Below are positions 40,095 through 48,700 of a stretch of 64,000 nt of DNA, piece by piece; the first letter of the stretch is position 1, and every line of letters starts with the position of its first letter. This stretch comes from Enterococcus devriesei. GTDB lineage: Bacteria > Bacillota > Bacilli > Lactobacillales > Enterococcaceae. The notes under the pieces were generated by a model. That model was given only the letters and a program-made list of their open reading frames with translations. It searched no databases and was not told the origin of the DNA. The position numbers and the translations under genes were made by a program. Where the stretch lies: the NCBI RefSeq assembly GCF_001885905.1, contig NZ_JXKM01000008.1, positions 1 to 64,000 on the forward strand. The letters run 5' to 3'.

Positions 40095-40794
40095 CTGCAA
40101 GTACCTCCTTGATCCATTCGATTTCTTGACTGACTGCTTGAATCTTATCTGCCACATCTTGATCGCTTTGATGCAAGCTGGCTAAGATTTTTTCACTTTT
40201 CGCTAGTTTATGTTGCCATTTTTCGATAAAAATCGGGCTATGTTCTTGTAACAAAATGGGACCGAAAAAAAGTTCCTTCTCTGTATACTCTGGTGTAGTT
40301 GAGGCTTTCTCAGCCGCTAAGACTTCATAGATTTTATGATTTTCGGCAACGATTGTTTCTTCGATGATTTTATAACCCTCAGCGACTAACCAATGGCGTA
40401 ATTGCGGTTCACCGACATTTGGTTGCAGAATCAAACGTTCCTTACCAGACAAACGATTTTTTTCTTTACCTCGTTGCAAGATATCACGAATCAATACGCC
40501 CCCCATGCCGCAAATCGTTATAGCAGAAATTTCATCCGCTAATTCAACGGCTTCTAAACCATCAGCTAGGCGAACATCGATTTTTTCTTCCAAACCATTT
40601 TTCGCAACTTGCTTTTGGGCAGATTTAAAAGGCCCTGCTACGACTTCGCCGGCGATCCCATAAGAAATTTTATTTTGCAGCATCAGAGCCACAGGCAAAT
40701 ATGCGTGGTCCGAACCAATGTCGGCCAAGCGAGCACCTTGTGGGACATACTCTGCTGCTTTTTGTAAACGAATTGATAAATCCTTCGCGTTCAT
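40081..40794 (-). CDS. trmK: tRNA (adenine(22)-N1)-methyltransferase
   Basis: 237 residues. SAM-dependent enzyme making m1A22 in tRNA. The Rossmann SAM site is GARLADIGSDHAYLPVALM and the catalytic segment ITICGMGGVLIRDIL; a C-terminal coiled-coil helix (about 185-237) is typical. In many Firmicutes it follows rpoD; here it follows dnaI on the same strand. Confidence 0.93.
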   Translation of the reverse strand: MNAKDLSIRLQKAAEYVPQGARLADIGSDHAYLPVALMLQNKISYGIAGEVVAGPFKSAQKQVAKNGLEEKIDVRLADGLEAVELADEISAITICGMGGVLIRDILQRGKEKNRLSGKERLILQPNVGEPQLRHWLVAEGYKIIEETIVAENHKIYEVLAAEKASTTPEYTEKELFFGPILLQEHSPIFIEKWQHKLAKSEKILASLHQSDQDVADKIQAVSQEIEWIKEVLADAGK

Positions 40795-40836
40795 TTTTTC
40801 ACATCCTAAGTTTTATTATAACACTCCTTAAAGAAA

Positions 40837-40880
40837 GCGCCCCTAAAAAGAGCTGAATGATAGCGCTTTTTAATAGGGCG
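40837..40880. terminator. Hairpin between dnaI and trmK
   Basis: GCGCCCCTAAAAAGAGCT pairs imperfectly with AGCGCTTTTTAATAGGGCG. The T tract is weak on the minus strand (CTTTCTTT) and better on the plus strand. Probably ends the nrdR-dnaB-dnaI transcript at least in part. Confidence 0.6.
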
Positions 40881-40910
40881 TTTGTTTTTTTCTAAGAGAA
40901 ATTTCTTTTT

Positions 40911-41837
40911 TTAACCATTTCGGCGATTTTCACCAATGACCCAAATCTCTTGGCTCAGATAGCGAATCCGCTCCATGATCCGTTTTGCCTTCAAAGGCTC
41001 TTCATCGCCACGTTGCGTGACCGATAAATGTTTTTCCAGCTGGTCCATGTTGAAGTTCGATGAGAAGAACGTCGGTAATTGTTCTTGCATACGATGCTGC
41101 AGAATAACGCCCAACACTTCGTCGCGAATCCACGCGCTCATTGAGTCCGCCCCGATGTCATCAATCATTAAAATCGGCGAACGTTTGACTTCATCCAATT
41201 TCGGGCCGACTTTATCATTTGAGATTGCTTGTTTCATTTCACCGGCAAAGGTTGGAAAATGCAGTAAGGTTGTTTCAAATCCCTTAACCGCCAATTCATG
41301 CGCCACCGCACCTAGTAAATAAGTTTTGCCTACCCCAAAGTCGCCAACAAGAAATAGCGCCTTATGAAAGGTTTTTGGGCTGTTCTCGTATTGATTAATG
41401 AAGTCCAACGACGCTTCTAACACTTCGCTACGGCCGGAGGTGACTTCAAAGGTGCGGATAGACGCTTTACGAATATCCTTAGGCATATCTAAAGAATTGA
41501 CTCGATTACGAATCTCTTCTTCTCGTTTCAGTCGTAACAGCTCATCCGTCGGCACATACGTCACGTCGATGAAGTGGAAATTCAAGCTTAGCTGTGGTTC
41601 ATAGCCTGGTGCGATCATACTTGGATCGCCGGTTAAATATTTTTTCTTTTCTTGTACAAATTCATAGAGCTTGGCGAAAGATTTTTCGATGTCTGCCTGC
41701 GATAGCTTCTCTTTATGGTCTTCGATAAAGTCACGAACATCCTTATCAGCTAAGACTTCTTCCATCATTTGACGATAACGGCCATCGACACCACGGCTTT
41801 TAATGATGCGATTCAATTCTTTTCCTACATCTTCCAC
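40911..41837 (-). CDS. dnaI: Primosomal protein DnaI (helicase loader)
   Basis: 308 residues. An N-terminal helicase-binding region, then an AAA+ domain with Walker A GDFGVGKT (165-172) and Walker B PILMIDDIGAD (from about 221). It loads the replicative helicase DnaC onto DNA with DnaB and DnaD. A GTG start overlaps the last base of the dnaB stop codon, so translation is coupled to dnaB. Confidence 0.95.
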   Translation of the reverse strand: MEDVGKELNRIIKSRGVDGRYRQMMEEVLADKDVRDFIEDHKEKLSQADIEKSFAKLYEFVQEKKKYLTGDPSMIAPGYEPQLSLNFHFIDVTYVPTDELLRLKREEEIRNRVNSLDMPKDIRKASIRTFEVTSGRSEVLEASLDFINQYENSPKTFHKALFLVGDFGVGKTYLLGAVAHELAVKGFETTLLHFPTFAGEMKQAISNDKVGPKLDEVKRSPILMIDDIGADSMSAWIRDEVLGVILQHRMQEQLPTFFSSNFNMDQLEKHLSVTQRGDEEPLKAKRIMERIRYLSQEIWVIGENRRNG

Positions 41838-43147
41838 TAGTCATCACCTTCTTTACTTAGATATTCTGCTAATTTGCGATTCAATTCCGCCTCTTTTTCA
41901 GGACTAAGCTTAGTTTCTTTCGGCGGCTGTTTAATATGTTCTGGTAAAGCTTCTTTGCGTCCGGTTCCACGTTTTTGATAACTAGGTCGGCTTGGCTGTG
42001 TTTTACGTATCAGCTTTTGGTTATTGTCTCGAACGTGGGCAATCGCTGCTTCCGGAGTCGTAATCTTTTTTTGAGCCCAATCGTTGGCAATCGCATTTAA
42101 ATAATTAGCATTGATTACCGCCTGATTTTGAATCACCAAAATATAATTAACAATAATATTAATGACACTTTTCGGTAATAAATTACGGCCAATCAGTTCT
42201 TCTAACAACCGAACTTCCGTGTTGGTTTCATAACCGCCTTTTTCACGTTTAATCGCTCGTAAAAAGGTAACCGGTGGAATTTTTTTGCTTTGATTAATAA
42301 TTTCCCGTTCTTGCTGAGAAAAGTTACTATCAATTTCTTCCGGCTCTTGTTCTGCTGGCTTCGCAGCAGCAATGACCGGACGTTTTTCTTTATTCAACAA
42401 TTGGCGTAAATAATTAAAATTCAAGCCCTTTTTTTCACCGGTCGAAGCTTTAGCCACATATTCCGCTAGATCCAATTCATTCAGACCATAGAGTGTATAA
42501 AACGTCTGGAGCTTCTCCCGTTCCTCAAGGCTGATAAAAAGATTGAAACGTTTCAATTGTTGTGTAAACAACGTCCAATCGAAGTCTTCCTTTTCTGCAA
42601 AATTTTCCGCCGTTTGGTCTAACACTTCACTATGGCTGGCAAAAGCCGATTCATCAAGTCGATAAACATCACGAAAGCGTTTCGTGATGTTTATCGACTT
42701 TTGCTTATCCACGGTAACTGGTTTGAAACGATTGATTAATCGTTCATAACGCCGGTCCCCGACCTTATCCATCAAAAGAAAAGACATTAACGGATCTTGA
42801 AAAAACTTGTCAGGTGCTAAGGGGATTCGCAGCTGATAAATCAGGTTCATGCCAATTTCATGATCTTCCTGCTGATACGTCTCTAACAATCCGATTCCTT
42901 CTAGTTTGTGGCGAGCTTTGACTAAATTCATTAAGCCTGTATCAAGTGTCGCCAATAAATCGGTGTGCATCAAGCTAGGACTTTTTCCCTCAATCATAAG
43001 ATCGCTGACTAAATTTAAATATAAGCTTAAAGCCGTGCTGCCAATGATTGGCTGATAGAGATACAGCAGTGCGTTTTGTTTACTTTGATCCAATTGTGGC
43101 TCACCGTAGACCGTATAAAAGGTACTGGGTTTAAGTTCATCTGCCAC
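41837..43147 (-). CDS. dnaB: Replication initiation and membrane attachment protein DnaB
   Basis: 436 residues with the two DnaB/DnaD homology regions (about 190-260 and 290-360). Acts with DnaD and DnaI in helicase loading and origin attachment to the membrane. The C-terminus is charged (QPSRPSYQKRGTGRKEALP) and lower in complexity. It starts 12 bases after nrdR. Codons for about residues 149-164 form a perfect 45-nt palindrome (42656-42700), unusual inside a coding region. Confidence 0.93.
   Translation of the reverse strand: MADELKPSTFYTVYGEPQLDQSKQNALLYLYQPIIGSTALSLYLNLVSDLMIEGKSPSLMHTDLLATLDTGLMNLVKARHKLEGIGLLETYQQEDHEIGMNLIYQLRIPLAPDKFFQDPLMSFLLMDKVGDRRYERLINRFKPVTVDKQKSINITKRFRDVYRLDESAFASHSEVLDQTAENFAEKEDFDWTLFTQQLKRFNLFISLEEREKLQTFYTLYGLNELDLAEYVAKASTGEKKGLNFNYLRQLLNKEKRPVIAAAKPAEQEPEEIDSNFSQQEREIINQSKKIPPVTFLRAIKREKGGYETNTEVRLLEELIGRNLLPKSVINIIVNYILVIQNQAVINANYLNAIANDWAQKKITTPEAAIAHVRDNNQKLIRKTQPSRPSYQKRGTGRKEALPEHIKQPPKETKLSPEKEAELNRKLAEYLSKEGDD
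42656..42700. repeat. Perfect 45-nt palindrome inside dnaB
   Basis: Two 21-bp arms (42656-42676 and 42680-42700) are exact reverse complements around GCG. The mRNA could fold into a 21-bp hairpin with a 3-base loop. The encoded residues are KSINITKRFRDVYRL. Confidence 0.97.
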
Positions 43148-43159
43148 TAAAAAGCCTCC

Positions 43160-43633
43160 CTATTCTTCGTCTGGCGTCTTGGCTTTATCGACGATTTCTT
43201 GTAATTCTTTCAAGAAGACAGACATGTCTTTGAACTGGCGATACACACTGGCAAAGCGAATATACGCGATCTCATCCACTTCCATTAAGTCTTCCATGAC
43301 GAATTCTCCGATTTGGCTCGTTGGGACTTCATTTTCTCCCATGCTGCGAACACGGTTTTCTACTCGATCCACGATTTGCTCCATCTGTTCCATCGCTACT
43401 GGCCGTTTTTCAGCGGAACGAATCAAGCCCCGTAAGATTTTATCTCGACTAAATTCTTCCCGGTCGCCATTGCGTTTGACTACTAATAACGGTGCGGCTT
43501 CGATCCGTTCAAAGGTTGTAAAACGGAAGCCACAGCTTTCACATTCTCTACGTCGGCGAATCGCTCGTCCATCATCAGTTTGGCGGCTATCAATCACTCG
43601 AGAATTATTATGGTTACATCTAGGACAACGCAT
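43160..43633 (-). CDS. nrdR: Transcriptional repressor NrdR
   Basis: 157 residues from the ATG at 43633 ([18 protein letters not shown]). A zinc ribbon (Cys3, Cys6, Cys31, Cys34) is followed by an ATP-cone ([31 protein letters not shown]). It represses ribonucleotide reductase genes in response to dATP/ATP. GTGAAGGA precedes the ATG. Its position before dnaB-dnaI is conserved in Firmicutes. Confidence 0.96.
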   Translation of the reverse strand: MRCPRCNHNNSRVIDSRQTDDGRAIRRRRECESCGFRFTTFERIEAAPLLVVKRNGDREEFSRDKILRGLIRSAEKRPVAMEQMEQIVDRVENRVRSMGENEVPTSQIGEFVMEDLMEVDEIAYIRFASVYRQFKDMSVFLKELQEIVDKAKTPDEE

Positions 43634-43787
43634 TCCTTCACCCCACTCTTTCGTTCTTTTTTTGATTTTATTCTTTGTAATCAGCAATTTGCTGAATCAT
43701 TTATTCTGTTATCTGTAAACTTCTTTAATCGGTTAATAAATAATGCAAAATCCTTTATATAACATGAGTTTAACATAACCAGCCGGC

Positions 43788-43815
43788 TAAAAAAAGCGTC
43801 GTAACGCTACGACGC
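43788..43815 (-). terminator. Terminator of polA-mutM-coaE
   Basis: A strong stem (GCGTCGT/ACGACGC, loop AACGCT) followed by seven T on the minus strand, just after the coaE stop. Confidence 0.92.
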
Positions 43816-43823
43816 CGAAAACT

Positions 43824-44423
43824 TTAAGAAACAAAATTATTTTCTTTTAGCCACTTTATGACTTGTTCTTGTGTTTTTTCTACTGACTGGCAATTATCAA
43901 AGACAAGATCGCCTCGACTTTTCTTTTCTTCTAACGAAAGCTGACTGTTGATTCGCTTCAAAGCTTCTGATTTATCATACCCATCACGGTTCATGAGACG
44001 CTGTAATTGGATTTCTGATGTTACATAAACCACGGCTACTGCATCCATCAAGCCTTCGTAATGTCCTTCAAAAAGCAGCGGTATATCTACAATGACTAGA
44101 GCTGATTGCTCTTTCGCTTCTTCTACCTGCTGTTCAATTGCGCTGCGGATAAAAGGATCTAGGATTTGATTCAGCTGCTGACGTTTCTTTTCATCTGCAA
44201 AAACAATTTGTCCTAATTTCTTTCGATCCAGTTGACCATCCTTTTGCAAAATTTCCAATCCAAAAGTTGTTATCAAGGCCTTCAAGCCAGCAGTATTTGG
44301 TTCAACGACCTCGCGCGCCACGACGTCGCCATCGACAATCGGAAAACCTCCTTTGTGAAAGACCTTCACCACTGTTGATTTTCCACTTGCGATGCCACCA
44401 GTTACTCCTAATACATAGCTCAT
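43824..44423 (-). CDS. coaE: Dephospho-CoA kinase
   Basis: 199 residues from the ATG at 44423 (MSYVLGVTGGIASGKSTVV), with AAGGTG upstream. Last step of CoA synthesis. P-loop GGIASGKST near the N-terminus; VDGDVVAREVVEP and DIPLLFEGHY are family motifs. It starts 2 bases after the mutM stop. Confidence 0.95.
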   Translation of the reverse strand: MSYVLGVTGGIASGKSTVVKVFHKGGFPIVDGDVVAREVVEPNTAGLKALITTFGLEILQKDGQLDRKKLGQIVFADEKKRQQLNQILDPFIRSAIEQQVEEAKEQSALVIVDIPLLFEGHYEGLMDAVAVVYVTSEIQLQRLMNRDGYDKSEALKRINSQLSLEEKKSRGDLVFDNCQSVEKTQEQVIKWLKENNFVS

Positions 44424-44425
44424 AG

Positions 44426-45259
44426 TTACACCTTCTTTAATTTCTGACAGTGAGGGCATAGATGTGTTCCCCGTTGCGCGACTTTTATTTTAATAATTGC
44501 CGTTCCGCAGCGCGGACACGGTTTTCCCGTCTGTCCGTAGACATGCAACTCCTGTTGAAAATGTCCCGCTTCTCCTAAGGCATTCAAATAGGTTCTTATT
44601 GTCGTTCCGCCAGCTTCCTTTGCTTTGGCGATCACTTCGATGATGGCTTCCCGTAATTTTTTTACGGCTTGGGGACTTAAAGAATTAGCTGGTTGTTCCG
44701 GATGAATTTTCGCTAACCACAATACTTCATCCACATAAATATTTCCTAAACCTGCTACGACTTTTTGATTTAACAGCAATGGCTTGATCATAGTCACTGA
44801 TTTTTTCAACTGATCTTTAAAATCCGCTAATGAAAAATCCTCATCCGTAGGTTCTGGTCCCAGCTGTGTCAGTCCTTTATAGTGCTTCGCGGTACCTTTT
44901 TTTAATAAGGCGATCCGACCAAATTTTCGGACATCATGATAGACCAATTCTGATCCATCGGTAAAGATAAAGCGAACATGGCTATGCTTATCTAATGGTT
45001 TCGCTTCTGAAAAGAATTCGTACTTGCCTTCCATTCGCAAATGAGACACCATTTCGTAATGTGATAATTGAAAAATCAAATATTTTCCACGACGCTCCAC
45101 GTCTTCAATCGTTTCGCCGATAATTTGTTGTTGAAATGTTTCTACTTCAGGCATTTCAATGATTCGCGGCCAATAAACATCGACTTTTGCGATCGTCTTG
45201 CCTTTGACTAAAGAAATTAATCCTTTTCTGACTGTTTCCACTTCTGGTAATTCAGGCAT
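44426..45259 (-). CDS. mutM: Formamidopyrimidine-DNA glycosylase
   Basis: 277 residues. Removes 8-oxoguanine and FaPy from DNA and nicks the strand. N-terminal catalytic Pro after Met (MPELPEVETVRKGL), H2TH region with GLGNIYVDEVLW, and a C-terminal zinc finger (CPRCGTAIIKIKVAQRGTHLCPHC). GGAGG precedes the ATG; the gene lies 61 bases after polA. Confidence 0.96.
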   Translation of the reverse strand: MPELPEVETVRKGLISLVKGKTIAKVDVYWPRIIEMPEVETFQQQIIGETIEDVERRGKYLIFQLSHYEMVSHLRMEGKYEFFSEAKPLDKHSHVRFIFTDGSELVYHDVRKFGRIALLKKGTAKHYKGLTQLGPEPTDEDFSLADFKDQLKKSVTMIKPLLLNQKVVAGLGNIYVDEVLWLAKIHPEQPANSLSPQAVKKLREAIIEVIAKAKEAGGTTIRTYLNALGEAGHFQQELHVYGQTGKPCPRCGTAIIKIKVAQRGTHLCPHCQKLKKV

Positions 45260-45287
45260 TGCTCTTCCTCCCTGATGTCACTCATTA

Positions 45288-45320
45288 AAAGAAGAAGCTG
45301 GAATCTCTCCCAGCCTCCGC
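45288..45320 (-). terminator. Weak hairpin between polA and mutM
   Basis: GAGGCTGG/CCAGCTTC-type stem followed by TTCTTCTTTT on the minus strand. It may reduce read-through from polA into mutM. Confidence 0.45.
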
Positions 45321-47960
45321 TTATTTTGCTTCGTACCAAGTTTTGCCCCAATTGCTGTCCGTTAGCAATGGCACATCTAATTGGACGGTATTTTCCATCA
45401 CTTCTTTGACTAATTGATCTAATTGTTCTAGTTCACTTTCTGGCACTTCAAAGACCAATTCATCATGCACTTGCAATAGCATTGTTGCTTGCAGTTTTTC
45501 TGCTTCCAAACGCTTCGCCATCTCGATCATTGCTAACTTCAAAATATCTGCCGCACTGCCTTGAATAGGTGTGTTAATTGCGGTCCGCTCCGCAAAAGAA
45601 CGTAGATTGAAATTACGGGCATTGATGTCTGGTAAATAGCGACGACGATTATACAAGGTCGCAGCATAGCCTTTATCCTTCGCTTCACGAACGCTTTCTT
45701 CCATATAACGTTTAACATCTGGATAATTTTCAAAATACGTGTCGATGTATTCTTGCGCGGCCTTTCGAGTAATTCCAAGGTTTTGCGATAAGCCATAATC
45801 GGAGATCCCATAAACGATTCCGAAATTCACCGCTTTCGCATTGCGTCGCATGTTAGGTGTTACTTCATCTTCTGAGACATTAAAGACTCGCATCGCGGTA
45901 CTGGTGTGGATATCCATTCCATCTCGGAAAGCCTGTTTCAAATGTTCATCACCAGAAATGTGAGCCAAGACCCGTAATTCGATTTGTGAATAGTCGGAAG
46001 AATAAATCAACCAATTTTCAGCTCGCGGCACAAAGGCTTGACGAATTTTTCGACCCTCTTCTAAACGAATCGGAATATTTTGTAGATTCGGATCGACCGA
46101 ACTTAAGCGGCCCGTTTGAGTCAAGGTTTGGATGTAGCGGGTATGGATTTTATTATCACTTTGGATTACCTTCAAAAGTCCTTCAACATAGGTCGATTGA
46201 ATTTTTGCCAGCTGACGATAATCTAAAATATGCTCCACGATTGGTGCCTGCTCACGAAGTTGTTCTAACACATCGACAGCCGTTGAATATCCCGTCTTGG
46301 TTTTCTTAATTACTGGCAGCTGCATTTTCTCAAATAAAATCACACCCAGCTGTTTCGGTGAATTAATATTAAATTCTTCCCCGGCATCTTGATAGATTTT
46401 TTCTTCGATTTCTTGTAATCGTTTGGAGAATTCTCCCCGCATGTTTTGCAGACGTTGCGCATCCACGGTAATTCCAGCAATCTCCATCTCAGCTAAAATT
46501 CGTGATAAGGGCAATTCCATTTGATAGAACAATTTGTCTTGCTGCTTTTCTTCCAATTCCTTTTCTAATTTTTCACTAAGGAATTGAATCGCTTTGATCT
46601 TACGAGCCAAATGTCCGAAGAATACTTCCTCGTCCTCCGGCAAGCCCTTTTTCGCCCCTTTGCCGTAAACCTGCTCATCTGTTTGAATCTCAGTATAGCC
46701 ATAATATTGAGCCACTCCGGCGATATCATTGCTGTTGTCATTCGTGTCTAGTAAATAGGCTGCTAAAAGAACATCAAAATTGATTCCTTCGGTTTTACCC
46801 ACATACCGATTCAACGCAACATAGGTCCGCTTCGCATCGTAAACTTTTTTTCCATCCGCCTTCGCTAACCAATTCTTAAAGGCTGCATTTTCAAAAAGTT
46901 CCAACTCAGTCGTCACATAAATTTTCTCTTTATTGCCCCAAGCGACTCCCACAATATCAGAAAGATGGTAATTGTCATCCAGCATCTCAACATACAAAGC
47001 GGAATCAGCCGTAAACATCTCTTCATTGAAGGTATTGACAACTTCAAAATGGATGTCTTCCAGCTCCACTTCCTCTTCTTCCACATTCAATTTGCTTAAA
47101 AAGCCTTTGAAGTCCATTTCCTTGAAGAACGGGATCAATTTATCCAAATCTTTTCCGTTGTACAACAGTTCATCAATCGAAATTTCGACTGGCGCATCTA
47201 CTTTGATAGTGGCCAATTCTTTCGAAAGAAACGCTTGATCTTTGTCGTTAATCAAATTTTCTTTCATTTTACTTTTTTTCAGCTCGTCGATATTTTCGTA
47301 TACCCCTTCGACACTGCCAAATTGTTTCAATAATTTGATCGCGGTCTTCTCACCGACTTTAGTCACACCAGGATAGTTATCCGATGTATCGCCAGCTAGA
47401 CCTTTCATATCGATGATTTGATTTGGCGTCAAGCCATCATATTTTTCCGCCACATGTTCAGGTGTGTAAGATTCAATTTCACTAACGCCTTTGACGGTAA
47501 TATCAACTTTGACTTTGTCTGTCGCTAATTGCGTCAAATCTCGGTCCCCCGATAAGACTACTACCTCGAAGCCCGCTTCTTCTCCCCGATGTGCCAATGT
47601 CCCGATGATATCATCCGCTTCGTAATTATCTAATTCGTAATGTTTCACGCCGAGCCCGACTAACAACTCACGTAAATATGGCATCTGCTCACGAAATTCT
47701 CCTGGCGTCTTTGAACGCCCGCCTTTATAATCTGAATACATCGCCGTCCGAAATGTCGTATTGCCTGCATCAAAAGCCACTAATACATGGGTTGGTTTTT
47801 CACGTTCCATCACGTTTTCAAACATATTGTTGAAGGCGTAGATAGCATTCGTGTGGAGTCCATTTTTATTTTTGAAACGCTCCAAAGAATTATGCAAGGC
47901 AAAAAAAGCCCGGAAAGCCACACTGTTTCCGTCAACTAATAATAATTTCTTTTCACTCAT
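45321..47960 (-). CDS. polA: DNA polymerase I
   Basis: 879 residues. The N-terminal 5'-3' exonuclease domain (about 1-290) has LLLVDGNSVAFRAFFAL and VVLSGDRDLTQL. The 3'-5' proofreading domain is present but degenerate: the DxE metal motif is replaced (ALYVEMLDDNYH), as in Bacillus. The polymerase domain keeps motif A (YSSDYSQIELRVLAH), motif B (RRNAKAVNFGIVYG) and motif C (LLQVHDELVFEV). It serves in Okazaki-fragment processing and repair. About 400 bases of A-element repeat precede the gene. Confidence 0.96.
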   Translation of the reverse strand: MSEKKLLLVDGNSVAFRAFFALHNSLERFKNKNGLHTNAIYAFNNMFENVMEREKPTHVLVAFDAGNTTFRTAMYSDYKGGRSKTPGEFREQMPYLRELLVGLGVKHYELDNYEADDIIGTLAHRGEEAGFEVVVLSGDRDLTQLATDKVKVDITVKGVSEIESYTPEHVAEKYDGLTPNQIIDMKGLAGDTSDNYPGVTKVGEKTAIKLLKQFGSVEGVYENIDELKKSKMKENLINDKDQAFLSKELATIKVDAPVEISIDELLYNGKDLDKLIPFFKEMDFKGFLSKLNVEEEEVELEDIHFEVVNTFNEEMFTADSALYVEMLDDNYHLSDIVGVAWGNKEKIYVTTELELFENAAFKNWLAKADGKKVYDAKRTYVALNRYVGKTEGINFDVLLAAYLLDTNDNSNDIAGVAQYYGYTEIQTDEQVYGKGAKKGLPEDEEVFFGHLARKIKAIQFLSEKLEKELEEKQQDKLFYQMELPLSRILAEMEIAGITVDAQRLQNMRGEFSKRLQEIEEKIYQDAGEEFNINSPKQLGVILFEKMQLPVIKKTKTGYSTAVDVLEQLREQAPIVEHILDYRQLAKIQSTYVEGLLKVIQSDNKIHTRYIQTLTQTGRLSSVDPNLQNIPIRLEEGRKIRQAFVPRAENWLIYSSDYSQIELRVLAHISGDEHLKQAFRDGMDIHTSTAMRVFNVSEDEVTPNMRRNAKAVNFGIVYGISDYGLSQNLGITRKAAQEYIDTYFENYPDVKRYMEESVREAKDKGYAATLYNRRRYLPDINARNFNLRSFAERTAINTPIQGSAADILKLAMIEMAKRLEAEKLQATMLLQVHDELVFEVPESELEQLDQLVKEVMENTVQLDVPLLTDSNWGKTWYEAK

Positions 47961-47968
47961 ATACTCGA

Positions 47969-48123
47969 CCCCTACTTCGTTTTAATGGATTTATTTTTCA
48001 AAACCGAAAAATAAGTTTCTTGCTCAGCACGATTATCATTCCGCTAAACTGCTTGATAAATATTTCTAACTTTTGTTTTCTAGCAGCTCAGCTCTTTAAC
48101 TACTGCCAAAAGCGGAACTGAAA
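47969..48123 (-). repeat. A element, copy adjacent to polA
   Basis: On the minus strand: head CAGTTCCGCTTTTGG; hairpin 1 arms TTCCGCT/AGCGGAA (compensatory change against TTCCACT/AGTGGAA); about 45 extra bases in its loop; hairpin 2 TTATTTTT/AAAAATAA; tail CATTAAAACGAAGTAGGGG. The tail contributes the purine-rich stretch before the polA ATG. It repeats with a period of 153 bp. Confidence 0.8.
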
Positions 48124-48352
48124 CCTACTTCGTTTTAATGGATTTATTTTCATAAACCAAAAAATAAGTTTCTTGCTCTGTACGATTATCATCCCGCTAA
48201 ATAGTTTGCTCGATGACTTTAGTTGATATTTCTCAGCAGTTCACCTGTCGAATATTGCTAACTAAAATTGAGCTAACTCGTTAAAATTAAAAGAATTTCG
48301 TACACCTACCATTCTACTAATCTCGCTAAAGCAAGAAGCAGAACTGGCAAGT
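48124..48352 (-). repeat. A element, second tandem copy upstream of polA
   Basis: Starts with the same CCTACTTCGTTTTAATGGAT (plus strand) as the adjoining copy and keeps hairpin 2. The centre is expanded, and the head on the far side (GCCAGTTCTGCTTCTTGC with TTAGTAGAA) is intact at about 48310-48352. Confidence 0.7.
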
Positions 48353-48444
48353 CCTTCGCCCTTCATTTTAACAAAGTCTCTTATGAAAAGAAAAGAATGC
48401 GCCGGATTTTTTCAAATTAATTGTTGATCAATGAAACGTAAGAA
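48353..48444. other. Spacer between A and B repeats upstream of polA
   Basis: About 90 AT-rich bases, the likeliest place for a polA promoter; none with clear -35 and -10 boxes was found. Confidence 0.4.
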
Positions 48445-48665
48445 GGGCTTTTGCGAACTCGCCCAGCTTTTGAGCAATAAGACTAAACGATTTCTAAATG
48501 ACTGAGAAACACAAAGTTTTAACTTTGATGTTGAACAGTTCCTACTGGGTGCTTCTCAAATTTCGAAATCGTTTTCCTTATTGCCGATAAAGCTAGTTCG
48601 TGAAGCCAGATATGGCTAGATATGCTGTAAATCGATTTATTCATGTGAAATTTGATACTTTCTTG
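48445..48665. repeat. B element copy 2, uninterrupted
   Basis: A long imperfect inverted repeat: 48446-48494 against 48565-48607 (both reading GGCTT...GAACT...AGCTTT...GCAATAAG...AAACGATTTC outward to inward). Inside are further dyads (GAGAAACAC/GGTGCTTCTC, AAAGTTTTAACTTT, CAGTTCCTACTG), so it could fold like a branched stem. A trailing 58 bases also match copy 1. It lies between the BI-1 gene terminator and the polA upstream repeats. Confidence 0.88.
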
Positions 48666-48669
48666 CCAG

Positions 48670-48700
48670 AAAAAAATAGAGACGAGAAATCGTCTCTATT
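48670..48700 (-). terminator. Terminator of the BI-1 family gene
   Basis: A perfect stem (AATAGAGACGA/TCGTCTCTATT, loop GAAA) overlapping the end of the gene, followed by a T run on the minus strand. Confidence 0.92.

Noticed and set aside
43680-43694. Dyad TCAGCAATTTGCTGA upstream of nrdR as NrdR box
   Set aside because: Does not match the paired 16-bp NrdR box consensus; single short dyad can occur by chance in AT-rich DNA.
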